A program made the translations under genes and the position numbers. A stretch of 64,000 nucleotides of DNA from Flexistipes sp. GTDB lineage: Bacteria; Chrysiogenota; Deferribacteres; Deferribacterales; Flexistipitaceae. The notes beneath the pieces are model-generated. The model was not told the DNA's origin and did not search any database. It was given only the letters and a program-made list of their open reading frames with translations. The stretch spans positions 17,017 to 81,016 of the forward strand of contig NZ_JAXKVW010000012.1 in the NCBI RefSeq assembly GCF_036172515.1, read 5' to 3'. Shown in pieces: positions 29,234-36,916 of this stretch (positions are counted from its first letter, which is position 1; the number at the start of each line of letters is the position of its first letter).

Positions 29234-29267
29234 TTAAAAATCATAAAAATCATGTTTTTACTTGACA
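29234..29267 (+). promoter_or_regulatory. Upstream block shared with metY, ending in a -35 box
   Basis: A 34-base block with the near-direct repeat ATCATAAAAATCATG, then TTGACA at 29262-29267. It matches the block at 60658-60691, upstream of metY, at 29 of 34 positions. The -10 box here is less clear (TATATT or TATTAA a little too close). It could be an operator, an UP element, or both. Confidence 0.5.
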
Positions 29268-29325
29268 ATATTTTGCCCCTATATTAAAAAGCCTGAAGTT
29301 TGGAACATTTGAAAAGGAGAGTAAG

Positions 29326-31242
29326 ATGACTCTGGACAAGAAAGAGAAGTACCCGGACAAGTATGATGTTAAAGCGAGGACACCCGATTCAGGTGTTCGT
29401 ATGATGATGGAAAGAATGGAAGAACTTGGTGTTGAAACGGCTTTTGACAGATTTGATGCTCAGAAACCTCTTTGTGGTTTCGGTATAAACGGTACTTGTT
29501 GCAAAAATTGCCACATGGGACCATGCCGGATTACAAAAAAGAGCCCAAAAGGTGTATGTGGTGCTGATGCAAATGTCATAGCCGCAAGAAATATTTTGAG
29601 ATGGGTGGCCGCAGGTGTTTCCGCTCACGGTGCCAGAGGAAGAGAGGTGATGCTGACACTTAAAGCTGTATCGGATGGCAGACTTGATTTGCCAATCTTG
29701 GGAAAAGATAAGGTTTTATCAAGTGCAAAAGCTTTTGGTATAGATACAAGCAACAGAAAAATTGAGGATATCGCCGGTGAAATTGCTATGATTTTACTGG
29801 ATGACTTGTGCAGGACTTTGCCCGGTGAGCATCGGACTCTCAGAGCTCTTGCGCCTGAGGACAGTCTTAAAACCTGGGAAAAACTGGGCATTCTTCCGAT
29901 AGGAGCTTATCACGAGGTTTTTGAATCTCTGCACCGGACCACCACAGGGACTGACGGAGACTGGAGAAATCTGATGTATCAGATGCTCAGATGCGGTCTT
30001 GCTTTTGCATGGACCAGCGTTGCAGGGACGAGTATTGCAATGGACTGTCTCTATGGATCACCTAAACGCAGCAAAATTGAAGTTAATCTGGGAAACATAA
30101 CTAAAGATACGGTTAATATTGCTGTCCACGGTCATTCTCCTGTTCTTGTGGCGGCAATTGTCAAAGCTTCCAGAAGAGGGGATTTGACTGAAAAAGCGAG
30201 AGAAAACGGAGCAAATAAGATACAGCTTTACGGAGTTTGCTGTTCCGGCCACTCTGCTCTTGCTAAATTTAAAGATGTCAAGCCGCTTTCAAGTGCAGTA
30301 GGTGCTGAACTGGTTCTGGCAACAGGTGCTATGGATTTGTGGGTCGCTGATGTGCAGGATGTTTTCCCCGGCATCATGGATGTTGCCGCGTGTTTTAATA
30401 CGAAAGTTATAACGACAAGTGATTCTGCAAGATTGCCCGGTGCTGAGCATTTGGCTTTTGATCATCACCATTCTAATTTGCGGGAAGCTGATAAAATTGC
30501 CGAGCGTATTATCTCCTATGCAATCGATAATTTTGGTGAACGACTTGATGGCAAAGTTTACATCCCGCCCGCCCGTATGGAGGCAGAAGTTGGATTTTCA
30601 GTTGAAAATATTGCATCTGAATTTGGCAGTATAGATATTTTGTCAGAATATCTGAAAACGGGTCAAATAAAAGGTATTGTAAATCTGGTGGGATGTAATA
30701 ATCCCAAGATAGTTTATGAAGAAGCGGTTACCGTATTAGCTGAAAAGCTGATAAAAAATGATGTACTGGTACTTACAAATGGATGTGCTGCTTATGCATT
30801 GTTAAAATTGGGATATTGCAACACAGAAGGTTTAAAGTGGGCTGGAAATGGTCTCCGTTCTATTCTGGAACCGGTCGGGTTACCGCCTGTCTGGCATATG
30901 GGGGAATGTCTTGATAATGCCAGAGCCTCCACGCTGTTCCGCCTGGTTGCGGACTCTTTGGGAGAATCTGTTAGAAACCTTCCTTTCGCTTTTTCAAGCC
31001 CTGAGTGGTCAAATGAAAAAGGCGTGGGAGCAGCCCTGGGATTCAGATTAATAGGGGTTAACTCATATCATTGCATAGAACCCCCAATAAGTGGCTCAGA
31101 AAAGGTTTCGAATTTTTTTTACAATGAAACCCGGGAAAGTCTGGGTTCTGTGATGGTCGTGGAGAAAGATCCGGTTGTTTTAGCAGAATGTATTCTGAGT
31201 GATATTGACTATCGACGAAGCAAATTGTCCTGGAAAATATAA
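29326..31242 (+). CDS. cooS: Nickel CO dehydrogenase catalytic subunit
   Basis: A 638-residue CooS/CdhA-type monofunctional CO dehydrogenase (CO + H2O to CO2 + 2 e- + 2 H+). N-terminal cluster cysteines fit the known spacing: C50, C58, C59, C62, C67, C78 (D and B clusters). Candidate C-cluster ligands are all visible: VHGHSPVL (His), YGVCCSGHS, VAACFNTK, LVGCNNPK, TNGCAAY and HMGECLDNA. No cooF, cooC, cooA or acetyl-CoA synthase gene is nearby, so electrons may go to a general ferredoxin. A strong ribosome site (AAAGGAGAG) precedes the ATG. An ABC importer follows 16 bases after its stop. Confidence 0.96.
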   Translation: MTLDKKEKYPDKYDVKARTPDSGVRMMMERMEELGVETAFDRFDAQKPLCGFGINGTCCKNCHMGPCRITKKSPKGVCGADANVIAARNILRWVAAGVSAHGARGREVMLTLKAVSDGRLDLPILGKDKVLSSAKAFGIDTSNRKIEDIAGEIAMILLDDLCRTLPGEHRTLRALAPEDSLKTWEKLGILPIGAYHEVFESLHRTTTGTDGDWRNLMYQMLRCGLAFAWTSVAGTSIAMDCLYGSPKRSKIEVNLGNITKDTVNIAVHGHSPVLVAAIVKASRRGDLTEKARENGANKIQLYGVCCSGHSALAKFKDVKPLSSAVGAELVLATGAMDLWVADVQDVFPGIMDVAACFNTKVITTSDSARLPGAEHLAFDHHHSNLREADKIAERIISYAIDNFGERLDGKVYIPPARMEAEVGFSVENIASEFGSIDILSEYLKTGQIKGIVNLVGCNNPKIVYEEAVTVLAEKLIKNDVLVLTNGCAAYALLKLGYCNTEGLKWAGNGLRSILEPVGLPPVWHMGECLDNARASTLFRLVADSLGESVRNLPFAFSSPEWSNEKGVGAALGFRLIGVNSYHCIEPPISGSEKVSNFFYNETRESLGSVMVVEKDPVVLAECILSDIDYRRSKLSWKI

Positions 31243-31258
31243 GTGATTGGAGGTTGAT

Positions 31259-32233
31259 ATGGATAGAAGGAGTTTTATAAAAAAAGGATTAATATTTACA
31301 GGAGCAGCAGCTTTAAGCACTTCGCCGTGGCCTGCACCCTCGATACTCCGGGCTGCTGAGAACAGGAAAGTAAAACTAAAGATTGGATATCTTCCTATTA
31401 CCGACCATATGCTTATAATGGCCGCCAGTCTGGGAAAATTCCAACATGCGGAGATTGAGCCTGTTAAATTTTCATCATGGCCTGATATTTCGGAAGCAAT
31501 CAAAGCCGGTGCTATTGATGGTGCTTTTCTCCTTACACCAATTGGCATCACCCTTTACAAAAAAGGTATTCCACTTCAGGCAGTTATGCTGGGACACAGA
31601 AACGGCAGTGTGATAACTGTAAAAGTGGGTAAAAGTATAAAAAAAACAGGAGATTTAAGAGGTAAAACAATAGCTATTCCCAGCCCTTTTTCCACTCATA
31701 ATATACTTTTAAGAAAGATTCTGTTGGAAAATAAAATACCAGTATCATCAGTCCGTATAATTGATATGGCACCCCCGGAGATGCCTGTTGCATTGGCTAC
31801 GGGTAGAATTGACGGTTACATAGTAGCAGAGCCTTTCGGCGCTCAGGCGGAATTTATGAATGTTGGAGAAATTCTTATGTTATCAAGAGACATTTGGAAA
31901 GATCACATCTGCTGTGTTCTTAATATAAATGAATCTGTAATAAAAAATCATCCCGAATCAGTAAGAGAACTTGTGGGTGGAATGGTAAATACGGCCGGAT
32001 TTATAAAGAATAATCCTAAGAAAGCATCAGAAAAATCCGTGGATTTTCTTGGTCAGAAGCCTAGTGTGGTGGAGCATGTTTTGACCAAGCCGAAAGGCAG
32101 ACTGACTTTTGATCATTTAAAACCTGAGATTTCGGATTTTGAAGCCACTCAGAACTATATGGTAGAGTTCGGTATTGCCGATAGAAAAGTAAGTTTGAAA
32201 AATTATGTGAGTACAGATTTTTTTGAGGGATAA
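31259..32233 (+). CDS. ABC transporter substrate-binding protein with Tat signal
   Basis: A 324-residue NMT1/SsuA/NrtA-type binding protein. The N-terminus MDRRSFIKKGLIF is a twin-arginine signal. The mature part begins near VKLKIGYLPITDHMLIMAA and continues with the family's FSSWPDISEAIKAGAIDGAF. The ATG at 31259 is preceded by GGAGG. These systems import nitrate, sulfonates, taurine or thiamine precursors; the ligand here is unknown. Co-transcription with cooS suggests a link with CO metabolism or its cofactors, but that is inference. Confidence 0.85.
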   Translation: MDRRSFIKKGLIFTGAAALSTSPWPAPSILRAAENRKVKLKIGYLPITDHMLIMAASLGKFQHAEIEPVKFSSWPDISEAIKAGAIDGAFLLTPIGITLYKKGIPLQAVMLGHRNGSVITVKVGKSIKKTGDLRGKTIAIPSPFSTHNILLRKILLENKIPVSSVRIIDMAPPEMPVALATGRIDGYIVAEPFGAQAEFMNVGEILMLSRDIWKDHICCVLNINESVIKNHPESVRELVGGMVNTAGFIKNNPKKASEKSVDFLGQKPSVVEHVLTKPKGRLTFDHLKPEISDFEATQNYMVEFGIADRKVSLKNYVSTDFFEG

Positions 32234-32234
32234 A

Positions 32235-32999
32235 GTGGGGAGAGTTGCAAAGAATTTAATAAAATTACTGCCAATTGTAAGTATTGCTGCTTTTTTTTTG
32301 TTTTGGCAGTATTTTTCCGGCTTTTATTCAGTTACACTTTTCCCCTCTCCGCTCCAAGTTTTAACAGCTTTGTTTGAGCTCATTGAAAGAGGCGTTCTTG
32401 CTGAACATATTACGGTAAGTATTTTAAGATATTTAGCAGGCTATATTCTTGCTGTCATATTTGCTGTCCCTCTGGGGATTATGTTTGGGTATTATCCTCT
32501 GTTCCATTTTGCCGTTGATCCTTTAATTCAGGTATTGCGGCCGATATCGCCTATAGCATGGTTTCCTCTCGCAGTTCTATGGTTCGGCATAGGTAACGCT
32601 CCCGCTGTTTTCATAATTTTTCTTGCATCATTTTTCCCTCTGTTGTTATCTACGCTGGATTCGGTTCGCCAGATCCCTCCCATTTATTTTAAAGTTGCAG
32701 CCAATTTTGGTGCCGGCAAAGGGGCGGTTTTTTACAAAGTTATACTGCCGGCTGCTTTTCCCGGAATAATGGTTGGGCTTCATATCGCTGTAGGGACAGC
32801 GTGGATACATCTTGTTGCCGGTGAAATGCTTGGTTCTCAATCAGGGCTCGGGTATTTGATAGTTGATTCGAGAAATTTTCTTCGTACTGACTGGATAATT
32901 GCCGGGATGCTGACCGTAGGTATAATCGGTCTGGTAATTTACAGAATAATGCAAATGTTTGAGATTTTTATAAAAAGATTCTGGGGAGTTGAATCGTGA
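32235..32999 (+). CDS. ABC transporter permease, nitrate/sulfonate/taurine type
   Basis: A 254-residue permease with about six membrane helices and the EAA-like loop near ANFGAGKGAVFYKVILPAA. It matches the SsuC/TauC/NrtB group. The start is set at GTG 32235, after GAGGGA and just past the preceding stop; TTG at 32223 is the alternative. Its stop overlaps the ATPase start (GTGA). Confidence 0.87.
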   Translation: MGRVAKNLIKLLPIVSIAAFFLFWQYFSGFYSVTLFPSPLQVLTALFELIERGVLAEHITVSILRYLAGYILAVIFAVPLGIMFGYYPLFHFAVDPLIQVLRPISPIAWFPLAVLWFGIGNAPAVFIIFLASFFPLLLSTLDSVRQIPPIYFKVAANFGAGKGAVFYKVILPAAFPGIMVGLHIAVGTAWIHLVAGEMLGSQSGLGYLIVDSRNFLRTDWIIAGMLTVGIIGLVIYRIMQMFEIFIKRFWGVES

Positions 33000-33775
33000 A
33001 ATTTGAAAAACAGCCTCCAAAAATTATTATAAGGGACGTGGAGAAGTATTATAAGGAACATACCGCACTCTCAAGTATCGATCTTGAAATTTCGGCGGGC
33101 GAGTTGGTTTGTGTTGTAGGCCCAAGCGGCTGTGGTAAAAGTACGCTTATAAGTTTGATGGCGGGTTTTGAAAAACCTTCTTATGGCACGGTTAGTATCG
33201 ACGGCAAAGAAGTAAAATCACCTGATTCAGACCGTATAATGATATTTCAGGATTATGGACTTTTTCCATGGAAAACTGTTATGGGGAATATACTGTTTGC
33301 ACTTCAGGCAAAAAAAATCAAGGGTGAAAAAGCACTCCAGGCAGCCCGTGAATACATTGCTCTTGTCGGCCTGGAAGGAAGTGAAAATAAACATCCTTAC
33401 CAGCTTTCCGGAGGCATGAAACAGAGAGTGGCAATAGCAAGAGCACTGGCAGTGGAACCGAGTATTTTGTTTATGGATGAACCGTTTGCAGCCCTGGATG
33501 CTTTTACCCGGATGCGTCTTCAGGATGAAATTCTGCGATTGTGGAAGGAGAAACAGCCCACCATTGTTTTTGTTACCCACGACTTAGATGAGGCTGTTTA
33601 TCTGGGAGGACGTATATTTGTTATGGCCACTAATCCAGGGAGGCTCAGCCGTATTGTAAAAGTGGAACTGCCGCATCCGTGTAATCGAACCAGCAGCGCT
33701 TTTCTATCATATCGTAACGAACTGTTCAGAGAATTTCAGCTTGTACATGAAAAAAATGAAGAGTATGTGATATAA
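32996..33775 (+). CDS. ABC transporter ATPase, nitrate/sulfonate/taurine type
   Basis: A 259-residue ATPase with Walker A GPSGCGKST, Q-loop FQDYGLFPW, signature LSGGMKQRVAIARAL, Walker B ILFMDEPFAALD and switch VTHDLDEAV. It belongs to the SsuB/TauB/NrtD family and completes the importer in the cooS operon. GTG start. Confidence 0.9.
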   Translation: MKFEKQPPKIIIRDVEKYYKEHTALSSIDLEISAGELVCVVGPSGCGKSTLISLMAGFEKPSYGTVSIDGKEVKSPDSDRIMIFQDYGLFPWKTVMGNILFALQAKKIKGEKALQAAREYIALVGLEGSENKHPYQLSGGMKQRVAIARALAVEPSILFMDEPFAALDAFTRMRLQDEILRLWKEKQPTIVFVTHDLDEAVYLGGRIFVMATNPGRLSRIVKVELPHPCNRTSSAFLSYRNELFREFQLVHEKNEEYVI

Positions 33776-34044
33776 TGTTAAAAAAACTTAAATAACTTAG
33801 AAAATACCAAAGAAGATACCATGATACCTGGTAATTGGTGCTAAGTGTTGAAATAAGGTAACGTTTAAATTTAGGTAAAAGGGCTGAGGAGCAAGGTACA
33901 AGTCACTTGAGAAGGTCGAATTGTACGACAAATTATGACCTTGCCATTTCTCCACTTCTCCATTTTGCCAATGTGCCATTCAATAAATTGCTGAAGCCAT
34001 ACTTCCGAAACACAAAACAGCGCTTCATTTACAAGACCGTATGC
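33776..34044. repeat. Intergenic, low-complexity sequence
   Basis: Convergent gap after the cooS-ABC operon. It contains word-like low-complexity DNA (ATTTCTCCACTTCTCCATTT) and no gene I can support. No clear terminator stem with a T run was found. Confidence 0.5.
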
Positions 34045-34530
34045 TTATAAAATATTTTTTACTTTTTCGCTATAATTTTCATTAACCGGACCGATTGTTT
34101 TATTTACAAGTTTGCCTTTTTTATCATAAAGAAACGTTTCAGGCACACCAGTTACTTTTAAGTGTGTCATAAGGTCTTCAGCACCAAGATATACGGGGAA
34201 ATCGACATTGTATTCCTTTATAAATTTACTCAGATCATTCATTTTTTTGTCAATTGAGAGACCAATCATCACAAAATCCTTCCCTTTAAAATCCGAGTAA
34301 ATGTTATTTAACAACGGCATTTCATACTGACAGGATGGACACCAGGATGCAAAAACATTTACCAGAACCACTTTGCCTTTATTCTTTTCGAGAAAATCGG
34401 TATAACCTGTTTTATCCATCGTTGTAAAATTCCCGGTTTCGACATCCGTCTTGTCAGTGCAGGCCGTAATATAGAATGCGACTGCTATCAAAATTGGTAA
34501 AATCAGCCATCTGAAGTTAGTTTTTTTCAT
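34045..34530 (-). CDS. TlpA/ResA-like thioredoxin lipoprotein
   Basis: A 161-residue thioredoxin-fold protein with a lipobox (YITAC, C24) and the active site FASWCPSCQYEMP. TlpA/ResA-type proteins reduce periplasmic disulfides, for example in apocytochromes before heme attachment. That would suit the cytochrome c assembly genes further along. A GGAG ribosome site precedes it. It is last in a minus-strand run that includes larE-like, mnmA, rseC-like and the iron-sulfur membrane protein. Confidence 0.88.
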   Translation of the reverse strand: MKKTNFRWLILPILIAVAFYITACTDKTDVETGNFTTMDKTGYTDFLEKNKGKVVLVNVFASWCPSCQYEMPLLNNIYSDFKGKDFVMIGLSIDKKMNDLSKFIKEYNVDFPVYLGAEDLMTHLKVTGVPETFLYDKKGKLVNKTIGPVNENYSEKVKNIL

Positions 34531-34560
34531 GTATTCTCCTTTTTAAACTCAACCTCTAAA

Positions 34561-35274
34561 CTATTCAAACTCCACATTTTCAAAAAATTTTCTCACAACA
34601 TTCTCTATTATTTCTCTGTCAAACCTGGTTAAATGTTTTTTAATCTTGAATTCTATTCTGGCCGTTTCTCCGTAGTCTCTGACGCGTATGCCGGGATAGT
34701 TGTATCTGAGTTTGTCTTCGATTTTTTCAATTTTCTCAAGCCTTGCCTCGGTAATCCGGCCGGTTTTGATACGGGTGGCGGCGCACGATTCAGTATTGAA
34801 GAAAATTTCTGCGTTATTGATTTTTCCTGCAATCGTTTCGGCATCTTTTTTGCCCATTCCTGCTTCAAGCAGGGGTGAGAAGACACCGTATTCGTTTAAT
34901 ATTTTCATGCCCGGCCTGTAATCATCGAGATCGTCTTTGTTGCTTCCATCGCAGACGGCTTGATATCCGTATTTCTCTGCAATTTTGGTAATTTCACCTA
35001 TGACCGATTTTTTGCAGTAATAGCATTTGTCGGCGGCATTCTTGAAAAATTCTTCTGAGGGAGTTGATGTGAATGTATACCATTTTACCCCAAGGGTATT
35101 TGCGATAAGCTCGGCATTTTTTATTTCATAATTAAAAACATGAGGATTGACACAGGTAGCCGCAGCAACATTGTCCGTTCCCAGTTCGTCAACTGCAAGT
35201 TTCAGTACCGCAGCACTGTCCACTCCTCCGCTTAAGGCGACTATACAGCTTTTGTAATCCTTAAAATACTTCAT
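34561..35274 (-). CDS. LarE-like ATP-dependent sulfur transferase
   Basis: A 237-residue PP-loop enzyme (SGGVDSAAV) of the LarE type. LarE gives up a cysteine sulfur to build the nickel-pincer cofactor of lactate racemase. CYYCK (about 90) and ESCAATRIKTGR, which holds the likely sacrificial Cys, fit the family. No larA, larB or larC is visible here. The start overlaps the end of mnmA by 14 bases, so the two sulfur-transfer genes are coupled. Another PP-loop sulfur-transfer role is possible. Confidence 0.8.
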   Translation of the reverse strand: MKYFKDYKSCIVALSGGVDSAAVLKLAVDELGTDNVAAATCVNPHVFNYEIKNAELIANTLGVKWYTFTSTPSEEFFKNAADKCYYCKKSVIGEITKIAEKYGYQAVCDGSNKDDLDDYRPGMKILNEYGVFSPLLEAGMGKKDAETIAGKINNAEIFFNTESCAATRIKTGRITEARLEKIEKIEDKLRYNYPGIRVRDYGETARIEFKIKKHLTRFDREIIENVVRKFFENVEFE

Positions 35275-36289
35275 TTATAAACCCGCCTCCAAGTACATAA
35301 TCTCCGTCATAAATACTCAATATCTGTCCGGGAGCAGGTGCAAACCTTTGTTCCTCAAATTCTACAAAAGCAGTGTTGTTTTCTCTGATCTCGACTGAGC
35401 AGTTTTGTTCTGTCATTCTGTATCTTATTTTGGCTTTGGCAGTGAATCTTTCAGGTGGAGTTGTTACAAAATTGCAGTTTATAGCTTTGATATTTTTGAA
35501 GAATACGTTTTGTCTTGATGCAAGCTCAATATTGCATGTGTGAGGATCGATATTTTTTACATAAAGAGGCTCGTGATAGCTTATGCCGAGCCCTTTTCTC
35601 TGACCAACTGTATAGTTGAGTATCCCTTTGTGTTCCCCGATAATCAGGCCGTTAAGGATAAAGTTACCTTTGCCGTAATCCAGCGGTACAAATTTTGAGA
35701 GATAATCCCTGTAATCTCCGCCTTCCAGAAAGCACACTTCCTGACTGTCTTTTTTATTACTGACCTGCAGGCCGTACTCACCGGCAATCCTTCTTACTTC
35801 AATTTTTGTTCTATGAGCATGGGGAAAGTGCAGGTATCTTATCTGATCCGCAGTCAGCAATGATAGAAAATATGATTGATCCTTTTTGGGATCGGCAGCC
35901 TTTTTTATGTGCATGGTACCGTCAAGTTCAGCGGTATCCGCGTAGTGGCCAGTCACTACCATTTTCGCATTGATTTTTTTCATTTCACTTATCAGATAAC
36001 TGAATTTTGAATAACGGTTGCAGTAGGCACAGGGATTCGGAGTTTGCCCTTGCTTGTATGTGTTTGTAAAGTAGCTGATGACATTGCTTTTAAAGTCTTC
36101 TGAATAATCCGCCATATACCAGCGTATTCCAAGATGATCCGCCATCTTTGAGGCGTCTTCCAGATATTTCTCCTGTCCGTCGAACAATTTAAGGGTAATG
36201 CCTGTGACATCATACCCTTTGTCTTTCATCAGTGCTGCTGCAAGAGAACTGTCCACTCCGCCGCTCATTGCCACAATAACTTTTTTCAA
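35261..36289 (-). CDS. mnmA: tRNA 2-thiouridylase MnmA
   Basis: A 342-residue tRNA-specific 2-thiouridylase that makes s2U34 in Lys, Glu and Gln tRNAs. PP-loop SGGVDSS, catalytic Cys in TPNPCAYCN, second Cys in SQEVCFLEGGDYR, and the DQSYFL motif are all present. The start is TTG at 36289 with GAGGTG five bases upstream; the next in-frame ATG is inside the PP-loop. Confidence 0.93.
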   Translation of the reverse strand: MKKVIVAMSGGVDSSLAAALMKDKGYDVTGITLKLFDGQEKYLEDASKMADHLGIRWYMADYSEDFKSNVISYFTNTYKQGQTPNPCAYCNRYSKFSYLISEMKKINAKMVVTGHYADTAELDGTMHIKKAADPKKDQSYFLSLLTADQIRYLHFPHAHRTKIEVRRIAGEYGLQVSNKKDSQEVCFLEGGDYRDYLSKFVPLDYGKGNFILNGLIIGEHKGILNYTVGQRKGLGISYHEPLYVKNIDPHTCNIELASRQNVFFKNIKAINCNFVTTPPERFTAKAKIRYRMTEQNCSVEIRENNTAFVEFEEQRFAPAPGQILSIYDGDYVLGGGFINEVF

Positions 36290-36363
36290 CGATTCACCTC
36301 ATTTATCATTAATACGATGATTTAGATGCTATTTTATCAGCTTTTGTCGTATTTTCAAGTGTT

Positions 36364-36816
36364 TTATCCGCAGTGGCTGCAGCCCTGGACATTTTTTCTG
36401 CCGGGTCTTTGAAGCACTAATTCTGATTTTTTATTTTTATAAATCAGATGCAATATTGAAAAATACATAATAATTGATGCAACTGCCGTTACCGGTGTAA
36501 TAAATCCCGTTCCCAGCTTTTTATCAAAAACATTACCTACACCGGCGGATATCAACACAATGATTAAAGGGAGAATATATACTATAAAACCGTTTTTGTA
36601 CGTGCTTTTTACAGAGGATGCAACTTCAACCGTCTCTCCAACTTTTGCGTCTATGGTGTTCTCAAGTTCAACAAACATGTAATCCTCACCTTCGCTGCTG
36701 CAGGAATCTTTGTGATCGCAATGAGAACAGGCGGATGTTTTTGCAAACCTCACTGTCACTTTGTCACCGTCTATTTTAACGACTTTTCCTGTTTCTGTAT
36801 TTGTTTTTCCAGCCAT
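36364..36816 (-). CDS. RseC/MucC family membrane protein
   Basis: A 150-residue protein with an N-terminal beta domain containing CSHCDHKDSC, two membrane helices and a His/Cys tail (CSHCG). This is the SoxR-reducing/RseC family, often linked to Rnf or electron-transfer membrane complexes. It has a clear ribosome site (AAGGAGATA). It lies between the iron-sulfur membrane protein and mnmA. Confidence 0.82.
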   Translation of the reverse strand: MAGKTNTETGKVVKIDGDKVTVRFAKTSACSHCDHKDSCSSEGEDYMFVELENTIDAKVGETVEVASSVKSTYKNGFIVYILPLIIVLISAGVGNVFDKKLGTGFITPVTAVASIIMYFSILHLIYKNKKSELVLQRPGRKNVQGCSHCG

Positions 36817-36857
36817 TTCTATATCTCCTTATTTGGCACCCAAAATACTTAAACAAC

Positions 36858-36886
36858 CCCGCCCTTAATCTGTGATTAAGGGCGGG
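36858..36886. other. 13-bp perfect hairpin between two genes
   Basis: CCCGCCCTTAATC and GATTAAGGGCGGG pair around a TGT loop. It lies between the stop of the DOMON/iron-sulfur gene and the start of the rseC-like gene. There is no strong T run on the transcribed strand, so it may attenuate or stabilise the message and not end it. Confidence 0.6.
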
Positions 36887-36916
36887 ATAAACCTCAAGTA
36901 CCTCAAATCATCTCCA

